64,000 nt of DNA from Seminavis robusta (GCA_903772945.1 CAICTM010000289.1:1-64000), one strand, 5' to 3'. Numbered from the stretch's first letter, positions 34,901-44,899 are shown. Translations and numbers: made by a program. The notes: generated by a model not told the origin, from the letters alone.

Positions 34901-37100
34901 TTCCTTTGGATCGCTGGAACAGAGCATATCTTCTATGGTCTCTTTTGACTCGTTCTTGGCCCGTAGACGCTTCTCGGAGCCCACCATCTCATCATTGACA
35001 CGCAGCAAACTCCATGGAGCCCTCCTTTGCCGGAAAACCAAAGACAGCAAGAAATCGACATTGGCGCGGGAAGGAGAAGCGCTATTTGGGAAGAGCGACA
35101 GCTCAGCTGGGTTTGAGAAGTCCGTACTCTCTGATGAAGAATCCAAGATGTCGTATTCTGCCTCTCAAGATGGCGGAGGCAAGAGACCTCCGGTGCTCGA
35201 CAGCCAGCTGACCCGAAAACTCGAGTCGCCTTCCTTGGGCTTACAGATGTCGTTGCCCCGAAAGGTGCCATCAATGTCTGTGGACCAGACGGACGAATCA
35301 GCGCTTTCCAGACCATCTTCGCCGGAGGGAACAGACGACACGGATCCCAACAAAGGATACGTTCGACTCTGCTCCAAGCTGCTTCAATCGGAAGAAGAGC
35401 TGCGCCAGACGAAAGTCCAACTGAGCCTGTTAGATCAGAAACAAAAGCAGCTGGTGTCGGAACTACATAATGCGAAGGCCGAGGCACGCAAGTGGGAAGG
35501 CGTATCACGAAACCCGGCCGGTTCCTCCGCCTCTTGCAGAGATATAGAATCAGTCAGTTCGAACCGCGAGAGCAAGCCTCAGGCAAAAGAGGAACCAACA
35601 TCCGTTCTGGTAAGATCGCATGAGGACACGAACGAGACGGAACCATGTCATGAGAAGCAGGAGTCAGCGAAGAAGGACGAATGTCCTACAACCGAGCGAA
35701 AGGAAGCGTTGGAAGATGTCATTACAGAAGAAGGAATGAAGGTCGAGAATGGCTCTCTAGCTGGCAATGAGAACGCAGCACAAGAGGTCGAACTGAACTC
35801 GCCTAGTACGAATGCCGAAAACAAAGAAGATGGAGGTGCAACAAACGAACGTGTTCACCCAGAAGGAACGGTCGAAAGTGAAGGCGGTACCGCATCGGAT
35901 TCAACGAACGAGAGCGGAGAGATGGTCCCTGTCCCAGCGAACGACAGTACCTCCACAAGCAACAAAGAAGGCAAGGCTGAAAGCAGCACAGCAAAAACAA
36001 TTTGGAAAAAGGCGAGCGGAATGAACAGTATGTTCGTGGTGATGAACGGGCGGACGCCAAGTGCGGAAATTGAAGCCTTGCGTCTCCAAGCGGCGAATCA
36101 GAATACGCAAGATGCAGTGCCGGCATCCAGGCCATCGATAAATCACAAGGCTGGAGGGGACATTGAAGTTAAACTGTTGGAGAAAGCTGAGGAGTGCGAG
36201 AGGCTAACGTCACAAGTCACTTGCTTAGCGGAGCAGCTTGAGCAACAAATGAGCAACGTGACTCGATTGGAGGCAGAAGCCGCTGGACATGTCCGAGAGC
36301 GCAAAGCCACCGAAAACCTAACGCAACAGCAGTCAAAGCTGATTCAAGCCTTGAGAACCGAACGTGACTTGTCCCAAAGGATTGTGGTCCAAAGGACTGG
36401 CGAGCTAGCCAAGAGCAGAGAACAAATTGAAGTTTTGAAGGCAAAAATCAATCAATTGCAAGGTGACATGATGGACTCGAGCAGTGATGGTAGCGAAGGC
36501 AGGTCCACTTCGGGGGCGTCGGGTAGTGCGCTGTCCTCCTCCCCTCGAATGAGCTCCGGTGCTGTGAAAGCTCGTGTTGAGGGAATTCGAACTCTCTTTT
36601 CACGAGGAAAGCGCTTGGCATCTGTCGTCGGCAATAACAAGCAGGACAAGAAGAACTTGCTATACGCTCCCATGGAGGGAGATTGTCACGACGAAGACGA
36701 AGACTTGGATGTGAGTAAGGAGACGGATGGCGACCAGGACAGACAGCCGACCAAGAAACAAGACACTGGCATGGTGCCCACCGCGGATGGAGCATTTGGC
36801 GTGGTGCCTGCTCCCTCAGGAGGCTCTGTAATCGGTTCCATTGGTGGTGATGGCCAAGATATGATGGTGGTTGTGGTGAAGACTGAGTCTGAGGAAGACG
36901 AGTCAACGGCAACGTCGGTAGCTACAGGAGCGGCGGTGCCGTTTGTTCAGTTTCAGAGAAAGAACAGCATGGACTTTAGTGCCCGCGAAGACATTGAGCT
37001 GACCGCCATCCACAGTTTGACGAAGCGAATCGAAGAATTGGAAGATGAAAATGCCCGGTTGCGTCGATCGGGGACGGGTCAACAGGAGCGTCGGGAATGA
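31971..37100 (+). CDS. Large Ser/Pro-rich coiled-coil protein, unrecognised
   Basis: A single uninterrupted frame of 1709 residues. ATG 31971 sits in accATGG; the frame is open upstream but has no earlier ATG. Residues 1-520 are disordered and rich in Ser-Pro sites (SPPMSPPLSPLE, TSPPMSPFQ, SPRPMSPPLL), likely kinase targets. A motif WLQHxKEPxQ occurs twice, near residues 237 and 436. A basic run (RQKRKKKKRKASSSRRER) near 525 could be a nuclear signal. Coiled coils follow near 540-625, 685-725, 765-790, 1130-1175 and 1400-1500, and a last one at 1678-1699 (KRIEELEDENARLRR). The stretch between is acidic and Ser-rich. The design fits a cytoskeletal or centrosomal scaffold, or a regulatory hub, but no catalytic domain or named family is visible. 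There are no introns, and flanking genes give no hint. Confidence 0.8.
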   Translation: MVATGKAEPNKRHDKAPATPTTPVEKPVKIVVKRNEAAVASGAGIINTETGVSRPSFHPPIPQTSSAVRLDLSGSATSAFRVVEPREGRRKSFTPTSLPVAPRDVPRGAMVRRTSSDDSGLVAVSRRISAQLNTKPITPVPLAGRSMIAPPKPTTSFRRQGRYSGPADAAIEDASANNSFSSPGPSEATINSSNTSTGIVKVTPRHLITSNKQRHSPIKETPNSPSTPVIANTSGSGWLQHQKEPFQRILPVSPPVSPRQHMLSGMTLPQVQTSPGRPCQSPPMSPPLSPLELDGSIVASIDSSDCMGQHLSGPSTSPPMSPFQADAMLAKLNKDAHLVPVSPPISTLKVSCSPSMMESALSIPLPMTPTTPSSGITPTHPEKPRHIIDRVQPRDLVPKHDHQDSSNKTRQKESASSPRPMSPPLLNRTKIANKSAWLQHSKEPYQLEQQEIMAQHHQQPTSPPISDANFVTSSEVGAASMDLMTISPTSSSRPTLKMTKTLLEELRQSQTGKAISRQKRKKKKRKASSSRRERLLMSQLHNAQQVVRIILKGTGDPNIESMDFGPQACYEAIRVYALLKIESEGCLAQLKNSKQQLKELYCEWKSLRKEMQEEHHNRASQANTIVTHDSLAVLQQLLSDDESIYIEEDNTMDNDDCATVTTKGAASFAMSVKVDQEKDLVKAIGTLYREMQHELEDMRSVWQDQRAQQRKRQLEGEKERRVEADEDPLFPPARLDDNNNQSSNNSDHAEKQLPPINPLEENDSFLLAKIEELTAQIETMQNDRVILSGFMDQLAQEVIRADAAESHFEADLGIAKGTVLVHPEDWTTFGDTFPIHRVNELDEEASVKDGGDAVGSPSLKENDLAHPPDTNTPDDSTAEQSSKEKALEQEAFTTPVKSNQSNIQKESVWRRSGQFHASYDSDADMNLPVNLPRSRGASFDRDTPSDIHEEDLGSKLEEKLNKLQIFREDKDEDDDINSFGSLEQSISSMVSFDSFLARRRFSEPTISSLTRSKLHGALLCRKTKDSKKSTLAREGEALFGKSDSSAGFEKSVLSDEESKMSYSASQDGGGKRPPVLDSQLTRKLESPSLGLQMSLPRKVPSMSVDQTDESALSRPSSPEGTDDTDPNKGYVRLCSKLLQSEEELRQTKVQLSLLDQKQKQLVSELHNAKAEARKWEGVSRNPAGSSASCRDIESVSSNRESKPQAKEEPTSVLVRSHEDTNETEPCHEKQESAKKDECPTTERKEALEDVITEEGMKVENGSLAGNENAAQEVELNSPSTNAENKEDGGATNERVHPEGTVESEGGTASDSTNESGEMVPVPANDSTSTSNKEGKAESSTAKTIWKKASGMNSMFVVMNGRTPSAEIEALRLQAANQNTQDAVPASRPSINHKAGGDIEVKLLEKAEECERLTSQVTCLAEQLEQQMSNVTRLEAEAAGHVRERKATENLTQQQSKLIQALRTERDLSQRIVVQRTGELAKSREQIEVLKAKINQLQGDMMDSSSDGSEGRSTSGASGSALSSSPRMSSGAVKARVEGIRTLFSRGKRLASVVGNNKQDKKNLLYAPMEGDCHDEDEDLDVSKETDGDQDRQPTKKQDTGMVPTADGAFGVVPAPSGGSVIGSIGGDGQDMMVVVVKTESEEDESTATSVATGAAVPFVQFQRKNSMDFSAREDIELTAIHSLTKRIEELEDENARLRRSGTGQQERRE

Positions 37101-37623
37101 CTGTAGTACCGGTACAATCAAGAATGCTCGGTGTTTGTTGCAAGCTAGCTATATAAACAGGTATACCGAAGTCATTTTTTTCAGGCCATACATCCAAGCT
37201 TTACTGTGTCACCATAAATGATGGCCCAGAATACTAGGGCTGCCAAACACCACGCTGATTTCCTTCTGCCGTATGGTAGCGGTGTTGATGTCGTGGGACA
37301 ACATATGTATGCCCTGGAGTTAGATCTACCGGTAGGGTACCGGTAGGCCCCAGAGTTGATCCAGGCATTGGTCCATTCATTGAACCAGGGATGGTCCGGT
37401 AAATATGGGACCAGGAATGTGTTGGTGCAGCCAGAAATACACTGGCATACCGTAGGCAGAAAGTTGGAGCAGTTTGTTATACCTAGTCGTGTTGACGCAC
37501 TTGTCAGCAAGATGCAGACGAAGGCCGAAGATATGGAATTTCTTTGCAATGGTTGTGTGTTTAGTAGGCTTTAGTAGGTGCAGTGTATTCTGAATGTATC
37601 CTGTTTCCATCACATCATCTAGT
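37101..37623. other. Spacer between convergent genes
   Basis: Holds the 3' sides of the coiled-coil gene and of the small membrane protein gene. No further gene seen; a gtaccggta palindrome pair lies near 37328-37350. Confidence 0.45.
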
Positions 37624-37872
37624 CTATTTATCTAGGATCATCAAGATACCCCAAATGACACTCCATACCCATCCGACAAAGGGTACACATAGCTGTAGAA
37701 CTCCAATGGCTACGTCTGGCAAGTTGTTCTCGATAATCCCCGCCACAATGGTTCCAATTCCAAAGAAGAAGCAATTGCAGATTCCACATAGAATTTGTGC
37801 ATTTCGTTCTGGTTTGGGCACTGTAAAGCTCTTGATGCGGTCCCAAGTTTCACCGAAAAAGTTGCCCGTCAT
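37624..37872 (-). CDS. Small SPEC3/Stum-like two-pass membrane protein
   Basis: A single-exon frame of 82 residues, ATG at 37872. A short polar N-terminus (MTGNFFGETWDRIKSF) is followed by two hydrophobic segments around CNCFFFGIGTIVAGI and VLQLCVPFVGWVWSVIWG, linked by ENNLPDVAIG. The spacing of Cys-Asn-x-Phe, Gly-x-Gly-Thr and the final GW-WS-IWG matches the SPEC3/Stum family. Animal Stum acts in mechanosensory neurons; the family is widespread in protists with unknown role. The whole protein is the core family domain, so it appears complete. It is divergently placed with the SET protein gene, 467 bases away, so the two may share a promoter region. Confidence 0.82.
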   Translation of the reverse strand: MTGNFFGETWDRIKSFTVPKPERNAQILCGICNCFFFGIGTIVAGIIENNLPDVAIGVLQLCVPFVGWVWSVIWGILMILDK

Positions 37873-38339
37873 GGTTGATTATTTGTTTTGTAGCTAGTGT
37901 TTGATTGATAGAAGTTGCTGGATGGCTTGTTTGTGTGTTTTGTAGTTCTGCTGGATCGATTTGTGAGACGAGAGGGAGAGTTGGAGAAGGTCTTGGTGGA
38001 TGGATGGATGGAAAACGGTAATGACAGCTACGAATGGATTGAATCGTACTGCTCTGGCGATCGGTTTCCGGTGGCAACTTGTCAAGGGACATCGGAAGAT
38101 GTTTCACTATTGGAGGGAGGTTTAGTTTTGTGTTCCGGATTGAGTCGTCGATGGAAGCCGCCCTCCGCGGTGAAAAGATCTTCTAGGAATATTTTTTGAA
38201 CCGGATTCAAAACAAGGATGTCTAAGCATCATACGTGGATACGGTTCTGCCCGCGTTCCTTTACTCCGATGAAAGATCGGGCGAGATTCAGAACAAATAA
38301 ATTGCCTCATTTTAGTCTAGTTTTAGTTGAAGACGGACG
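37873..38339. promoter_or_regulatory. Shared upstream region of two divergent genes
   Basis: 467 bases separate the starts of the small membrane protein (minus) and the SET protein (plus). No TATA box or named site is evident; ggatggatggatgg near 38000 is a short tandem repeat. The call rests only on gene orientation. Confidence 0.4.
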
Positions 38340-40889
38340 ATGACAAATAGCAGGGGCAAGTCTCTCTCTCCAGGTTATTCTTCAGGTTCAGGTTCAGGTT
38401 CAGGTTGTATTATTAGTGTTGTTCGTGCTGGTTCTTCTCCTGATGGAAAGATGCGATCCTTTCTTTTGTGTGCAGGTGTTCTGATAGCTGTATTGCAGTT
38501 ATCTTCTCTTCATTGGGTATCAGCCTCAACAGCATCATCATCATCTTCTTCTTCTTTTGTGAGGATTGAAGCATCAGAGTGGCAAGTTCAAGATTCAGGC
38601 AAAGCAAGAGCCATTCTTCAGAATCTGTTGGAAGAAAGGCAAAAGAAGCAGAATACATCATCCACAGCATCCTTTTCTATTAATAGTCAGCTTCTTATTA
38701 ACAACAATATGGATGAAGTAGTTATGGATGCACCAGTAAAGAAGGAATGCAGCATTTTCATGGCTCCTTCCTCTCTCAAGGGTCTACAAGGCTATGGAAT
38801 CTTTACTACCAGAGATATTGACGAGCTGGAATCCATTTTACAGGCTCCGGATGGACCTTCCATTGTCGTCACGGACTTTAGAACACAACAAAATAAGAAT
38901 GAAAGTAAGGAAATGGTAGACTTTCGAAGGCATTGGACGCACATGTGGGATCACTACTGGTGGGGTCGAGGAGTGGGAGACCATGCGAGTTATGAAGCAG
39001 AGTACATGATTGACTTTCAACCCACTTTTGGAGCCTTGCCCAATCATCACTGCCTGTGGAACACAATCACTTTTGCCTTTCCAAAAGTACCTTATCTGGA
39101 TCACCTGACAAATTCTTCCTCGGTGGGAGCTGGAGCCTTTTCCTACCATGCAGGCAGAGACTTTCGTGTCAAGAAACCCTTACCGGCTGGATCGGAAATA
39201 TTCTTGAATTATGGACATTGCGATCGAACGGATGTGGATCACAGCACTCCTCAATGGACCAAATACTCCAAAATGAAACAAGACTATCTACAAGCTGCCA
39301 AGTTGGTCATGGCCCTTTGGAATGCACTCTTCTACTATGAACCCACTGGAACAGTCAGAGAGGAATACCACACATCTTTCTTGCAACACCAACAACAACA
39401 TCAACGATCTACAAATAATAATAACAACAACTATGTGGGACGCAACATGATGGACTTGCCCTTGGTCGAAGGTATTCTGTACGTTTCAGGGATTCTCAAA
39501 GAGGAAGAGTCGCATCCCGTACGATCTCTCATCCCCTCCTCTACCGGTGAACTCTTTCGAGTCATGGAACCCTTTCTCCAGAACAACGAAAATAATGACT
39601 TGGACGAAGGCACGGATCGCTTCCGAAGCATTCCAAATGTCAAACCAATGGCATTGGCGGAACAACTCGAACGGATTCTAGGGACCAATCCTCGAACACC
39701 GGAATGGATTCAACAACATGGCATGTGCTTGGAAAACCTTATTCCCAAACCCAGTACTCTCCCTCAAGCCGGACAGGGAGGATTTGCACAACATTCCATC
39801 GCCAAGGGAGAGATTGTAGTCCCAGCTCCCACCTTGCACATTCTACACAAGGGAGTCTTGGCCATGACCAACCACCACGACAATCACCAACAACAGCAAC
39901 AACAACTCTTGCTCAACTACTGCTGGGGCAATACACAAACCACGCTTCTAGTCTGTCCCATTACCAATGCTCAACTCATCAACCATTGCAGTGATCGACC
40001 AGGATTTCCTTGTCCCAAACTGAACAAGGGTAGCGGCAACGACACTTCTACGAGTACTAGTACTGGTCCCAATGCCAGAATCGAGTGGGCCGACTCCAGT
40101 TGGGATCCCTCCACCAGAGAATGGCTCAACATGACCATTCCACAAATGATGCAACAGCCACTCTATCAGCGAGGACTGTCACTCCAGGTTGTTGCCACGA
40201 GAGACATATTGCCGGGCGAGGAAGTGTTTGTAGACTATGGACAAGATTGGGAACATGCATGGATTCGACATGTCATTGATTGGAGCCACAATGACGATGA
40301 CAGTGGTGGCAGAACCAAGCAGCAGAGACGATCCGTGGCACAACTCAATCAAGCCATTGAAAAGGGACAGCCCCTGGACTACTTGGTTGCCAATGATCTC
40401 TGGGCGACCGATGACGCCGGTCAAGATGACTACCTCATGACGGTCTGCATGTACGAGACGTCCGAGCAAGATGAAGATGATGCCTACCAGATCAAAGTCG
40501 ACGGCAACTGGAGGCGGGTGTATGCCGACGAGGACGAATTGCTGGAAGCCTTTGCCGATTCCGGAGAAGACTACGTCTACAGCGGTGGCTATTCTCAGCA
40601 CGACGAAGGTATCTACTGGCCCTGCACAGTCTTGCGTCGAGAAGAAGACAATGACGACAGCGTTACATACACGGTCCGGATTCATGCATCTCCAATCGAC
40701 GACGATGACAAGTCACTGGCGTGGCACGAAAACAACCTACCTCGCATGCTGACGAGCTATCCATTGGCATCCATCCGGTACTTTCCTCGAATGTATCACA
40801 GTGACCAACATTTGGTTCATGCCTTTCGCCATCCCATGGGTTTGCCCGACAACATGATTCCGGATCGATGGAAAACGCTGGACGCATGA
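38340..40889 (+). CDS. Secretory-pathway protein with two SET-like domains
   Basis: A single-exon frame of 849 residues from ATG 38340. An in-frame ATG at 38451 (residue 38) gives a textbook signal peptide (MRSFLLCAGVLIAVLQLSS, cut near VSA) and may be the true start. Two SET-like halves follow. Half 1, about residues 135-295, ends with PLPAGSEIFLNYG. Half 2, about 475-645, has GFAQHSIAKGEIV, the pocket sequence LINHCSD and ILPGEEVFVDYGQDW. LNYG and VDYG correspond to the tyrosine-bearing ExxxDY motif of SET methyltransferases; NHCS corresponds to their NH motif, seen only in half 2. The C-terminal 200 residues are acidic with a beta-rich part (GIYWPCTVLRR, YTVRIHAS). The probable role is protein lysine methylation, oddly in the secretory route or a plastid. 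Ser- and Gly-Ser runs near the start come from simple repeats. Confidence 0.85.
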   Translation: MTNSRGKSLSPGYSSGSGSGSGCIISVVRAGSSPDGKMRSFLLCAGVLIAVLQLSSLHWVSASTASSSSSSSFVRIEASEWQVQDSGKARAILQNLLEERQKKQNTSSTASFSINSQLLINNNMDEVVMDAPVKKECSIFMAPSSLKGLQGYGIFTTRDIDELESILQAPDGPSIVVTDFRTQQNKNESKEMVDFRRHWTHMWDHYWWGRGVGDHASYEAEYMIDFQPTFGALPNHHCLWNTITFAFPKVPYLDHLTNSSSVGAGAFSYHAGRDFRVKKPLPAGSEIFLNYGHCDRTDVDHSTPQWTKYSKMKQDYLQAAKLVMALWNALFYYEPTGTVREEYHTSFLQHQQQHQRSTNNNNNNYVGRNMMDLPLVEGILYVSGILKEEESHPVRSLIPSSTGELFRVMEPFLQNNENNDLDEGTDRFRSIPNVKPMALAEQLERILGTNPRTPEWIQQHGMCLENLIPKPSTLPQAGQGGFAQHSIAKGEIVVPAPTLHILHKGVLAMTNHHDNHQQQQQQLLLNYCWGNTQTTLLVCPITNAQLINHCSDRPGFPCPKLNKGSGNDTSTSTSTGPNARIEWADSSWDPSTREWLNMTIPQMMQQPLYQRGLSLQVVATRDILPGEEVFVDYGQDWEHAWIRHVIDWSHNDDDSGGRTKQQRRSVAQLNQAIEKGQPLDYLVANDLWATDDAGQDDYLMTVCMYETSEQDEDDAYQIKVDGNWRRVYADEDELLEAFADSGEDYVYSGGYSQHDEGIYWPCTVLRREEDNDDSVTYTVRIHASPIDDDDKSLAWHENNLPRMLTSYPLASIRYFPRMYHSDQHLVHAFRHPMGLPDNMIPDRWKTLDA

Positions 40890-41101
40890 GTGTAGTGAAC
40901 AAGCACGCATCTCACTTTGGGGGTATAGAAGTGTAATGTTTGTAACCATCTGAGCTCACTACATGTAATGTTCTACTAGCTCGCCATAGAGCAGAGCTCA
41001 CAGCTGCCACAGCTCTTACCGGTACTAGTACGTTCGACGCAAGGCGTTGCTTTATTGGAGGCACCTTCACAAAACTTCATCGATTGAGATTTGATTTCTT
41101 C

Positions 41102-41698
41102 TCAAAATAGCCGTCGTATGTAGCGGTCAACATCCATTCGAATCATTCCCGTGGTCCAACCCAAACAGAAATAACAGACCACCAAAAAACCTCTCCTCAT
41201 ACCAGATCGCGTCGCAACCCATTTCCCCGAAGCAATTCTGTCAACGGTGCTCATCCGATCAAAGGCAAAGTTGATCAGCATTGACAACAAATAAAGAAAC
41301 ATACAGACGGGCAACATCTTGCCAGTGGCCTCCAATCCAAAAGCACAAGACACGAGGTTGCCTGCTAAGAGTCCACTCACACCACCAAAGACTGCTCCAA
41401 AGACGAAGCCAGGTAGCTCATATTTCAAACGGAAGTTCCAATCTGCCTTGGAAACGGATTGAGTAGAAGCTGCTTGCTTGGAGGTAGTAGGTTGGTCACA
41501 CTGCTTGTTATGTTGCCCACGATCGATCACAGCAGCGTTTGACAAATGTTTAGGAAGAGGCTTATTGCCGCGACGAGCCAGAACATGGCTTGTTTTTTCA
41601 TTGTAAAAATGCCCATGAAATCCAGACACCATGGTGACATGGTAGGACCAGAATGCCATCCCAAGCAGCCATCCTCGGCGGATTGATCCATACAACAT
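41102..41698 (-). CDS. Unrecognised three-pass membrane protein, possibly plastid-targeted
   Basis: A single-exon frame of 198 residues from ATG 41698. The N-terminus (MLYGSIRRGWLLGMAFWSYH) reads as a signal peptide and ends at VSGFHGHF. A Phe directly after the cut recalls the ASAFAP-type motif of diatom plastid targeting, though the fit is loose. A polar segment (residues 35-85) precedes three hydrophobic segments: GFVFGAVFGGVSGLLAGNL, LPVCMFLYLLSMLINFAF and FLVVCYFCLGWTTGMI. There is no named family that I recognise. It is convergent with the SET gene, whose stop lies 212 bases away. The frame is intact and the composition credible. Confidence 0.7.
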   Translation of the reverse strand: MLYGSIRRGWLLGMAFWSYHVTMVSGFHGHFYNEKTSHVLARRGNKPLPKHLSNAAVIDRGQHNKQCDQPTTSKQAASTQSVSKADWNFRLKYELPGFVFGAVFGGVSGLLAGNLVSCAFGLEATGKMLPVCMFLYLLSMLINFAFDRMSTVDRIASGKWVATRSGMRRGFLVVCYFCLGWTTGMIRMDVDRYIRRLF

Positions 41699-42175
41699 AA
41701 TTTTGGTTGCTACCTATCTATGATATCTATACGACCATGAAATGAGAATGAACCGACGGTGCAGGAATACCCCAGCTAGCTGATGCTTGGGCGGTGCAGG
41801 AAAACCCAAGCTGACGAACCGGCTCCTGTCCACGCTATGTTTCCACGCCTTGCTTACATTCGATTGAATTCGAATCGAATCACTTCCGGTACAGTACATA
41901 TTCGATTTGAATCAAGTCGGAAGTCTTGGTGCAGTTATTAGTAGCCGTACCGGTACGACTGTACCACCGGTACTGTACCGGTACGGTACGCTACATTGGA
42001 CAATTGAGGCTTTGACGCACACACTCCGTATCCTTGAGATCATTCGCAACAATGACAATGTAAGCGGATGCTCCTTGCAAATCGGAAGCTGCCCATAGCT
42101 AGCTAGAGCTACGGTAGCCAGAAGGGCTTTGAGAAGGCATCATAGTTTCCCCACGCTAGTCAATACGGTACGGCA
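41699..42175. other. Gene-free spacer rich in accggtacc palindromes
   Basis: At 41945-41995 the strings taccggtac, accggtact and gtaccggtacggtac follow each other closely. No coding frame. Confidence 0.5.
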
Positions 42176-44309
42176 GTGAGTATAACTTCAGTGAAGGAAT
42201 TGGAAGAACGGCTGGCAAGTCTAAAGACGGAACTCACCGATAAGCTATACCTTGCTTGGAAGAACCAGAAGATGGCTGGAGCGCCGAAGAAAACAAGTTT
42301 TTGGATCAAGATGGGTTGGAATGATCAGTTGGTTCAGTTTGTGGTGCTCGATGAAGCCACTCCGGCGGCTGGCTCTGGCAGAGTTTGCAGTAGCTGAAGA
42401 TGGCAATGCGGGATTGGTAGAAGAACTTCTGTCGGACACGGCGTTGCTCAAGAAGATGCTTGTGGCCGATGGAGCCAAGGAAGCACAGGATGGTTCCGCC
42501 ATGAAAATCTACAAGGACATCTTGCAGCAACGGGAGTCACGTGAAGATTCCACAGGCATTCTGGACCGATTGGCTTTGGCCATTGCCTTGGAACATGCAG
42601 TTCCCATGCAGCAAACCAATCCCAAAGAAAACGCCAGCATGGAGGTACACGTAGATCCCGTCAAGCGCTATCTCAACTATGAAATGGCGTATCTCAGTGG
42701 TGAATTGGTTCCTTCCTTTGAAGCACTCACTGTCTGGGACTTGCGCTTTGTCGTCGATAGAGATGAACCGGATGAAATCGCCGAATGGGGACGTAACACC
42801 TGTCGCAACTTTTGCCCGGATCATGTTCTAACGCCCAACGAAGAATGGCGCTACGGCAATCTGGTACGGATCAGGAGGTGTCAAATACGATCGGGATGAG
42901 TTGCAAAGTACCAAAACATTCTCATGAACGGTGGAATTTGTGGAAGACGGGCTTGGTTTGGAAGATTCATACTCCGAGCCTTTGGAATCCCCACTACGGC
43001 ACGCCCCACCCGGGGAAATGGTGCCCTGTGTCGGTGGACACGCAACGATGGATGGGTCACTTGTCTTGGACCTGGTTGGGGAGCTGGCTGGACCAAAACC
43101 ATTTACAAACAGGATGTCGACTTTCTTGCCACTACCGGTACCCAAGCCCGCGCCAATCCTGCAGCGTATGGACAGGTCAAACGCGCTCAATGGATGGGAT
43201 ATGTTGTTGCACACACGAGCATGACTTTGACAAGAACAAGTTTGGGAAGGACGCCAAGAACAGAGAAATTGGATATTGGTACGGATTGTCGCTTCGTATG
43301 CTGAAGGGAATCATTGAGGAAAAGCAGGCCACCAACAAGGCACAACCAATCAGCATCAATAATGCCAATCCTACCATGGCCCAGAGAGTCCTGGCCACCA
43401 AGAGTACTGGAGACTCTTCACAGAAATCGAGTACAACGAAGATGGTAGCATTCTCATTCCGGCAGTGGCCGTCCCCAGAGGAACCAAGGACGTCAAGATC
43501 TAAGCAAGTTTTCACCCTACCGGTAGCGGAGGACAGCAGATCTACCTCCCACCCTTTCCTCCGCAAGGATTGACAGTGATGCGAGGTGAAACTTGGAAGA
43601 ATGACGCAGGTAAGGCGACACCAGCAGGTCGAAATTCGGCGTTCAATCATTACATGTCTTCTCACATCGATGCATGGACGGATTGAAAACCTTCCGTTTG
43701 GACGCTCTTAGAAAAATGCTACTCAGGATTCCGTCTGCTCAGCGGTGGCTATGGCAAGTATGAAAACTGGGGCTATCGTGTGGTTTTCGCCCCACCTTCG
43801 GCAGATGACAAGGCCGATTTCGACGAGGAAGAAGACGTCGGAGAAGTCGAAGAATACAGCTACAATCTACGTGACACCGGCCTAAAGATTGAAATGGTCT
43901 ACATCAAGCCTGGAACCTTTGTCTGGGAGGCGAGAATACGGAAGAAACCAGGTTCGCTTGCATGGAACTCCCCCAACACGAGGTGGCGATCACCAGAGGT
44001 TTCTACATTGGCAAATACCCCGTGACGCAGGCGCAATACGAGGCCATCGCGGGAAACATCCCCAGCAAATCCACCACTGATCCGGACTGTCCAGTCGACA
44101 ACATTGGCGAGGACATGGCATTGGATTTCTGTCGCGAAGTGACCGTGTTGACGGGTCGAGAAATTCGCCTTCCCACAGAAGCAGAGTGGGAATATGCATG
44201 CAGGGCTCCAGTCACTCTCGATTTGGAAGAGAAGAGGGCGACAATACGCTTCGTTTCTGGCGTGATTTGCCTCCGAAGTACGGTCTGGGCGTCAAGCACT
44301 TTACCCTGA
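42176..44309 (+). pseudogene. Transglutaminase-like plus FGE-sulfatase fusion, broken
   Basis: Protein pieces in order on the plus strand: VKELEERLASLKTELTDKL; a helical part (EDGNAGLVEELLSDTAL); a transglutaminase-like core (EALTVWDLRFVVDRDEPDE, MNGGICGRRAWFGRFILRAF, CLGPGWGAGWTKTIYKQDVD), where the Cys of GGICGRRA is in the expected nucleophile place. Last comes a formylglycine-generating-enzyme-like part (LKIEMVYIKPGTFV, FYIGKYPVTQAQYEAIAG, LTGREIRLPTEAEWEYACRA). The frame changes at least six times and internal stops occur (for example near 43500 and 43683). No ATG is in frame at the left end, and the FGE part stops soon after EWEYACRA, well short of the usual domain end. So this host gene is dead, or the region is badly assembled. 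The domain pair is unusual and reminiscent of bacterial secreted proteins. Confidence 0.72.
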
Positions 44310-44899
44310 CCCGCAACAATTGATTGATGGATGGAATTGGATCTCATTGAATGATCTTTGGTAATGCTGGAGAAAAAAATGGAGATGTTCGTTAGCCTTG
44401 ATTGCTTGACATTGGAATGACTTGCACCAGGAAGAGCGAAAACAGGTGGTGGGATGGCAGCCATGGTACTCTACAAGTTTGTGCACTACTTTGTGTGTCA
44501 ACATTTGCAGGGCAGGCGTAGGCAACGGTAAATGTATAAAACATACAGTACTAGACGAAGATTAGCACTACTGGTACAGCTATTACACAGGACCGGCCAT
44601 GCAGGCCAAATGCTTCCTTCTCGACCCATGGATCACTCGTCGGAGCGTTCCCTGAATCACTCATGGATACACAGCAGTAGCGGGACCAGGACCATCATCC
44701 AACACCAATTCGAACATGGACTCGTTCTGGTTTTCCTAGAGGGAGAAAACACAACAATAGAATGGTAAGAAAATGCCATGCTTCATGGTCACAGTCAGGG
44801 TGCGGCCCTCATCCATTACCTCGATCGTGCCAGGCGGGTATCGGTTTCCTTTTCCTAGTAGGACGCACAACAAAAGGATTGGTAAGATATTGCCTTGCA
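44310..44899. other. Gene-free stretch
   Basis: No coding frame supported between the broken fusion gene and the Copia remnant. Confidence 0.4.
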
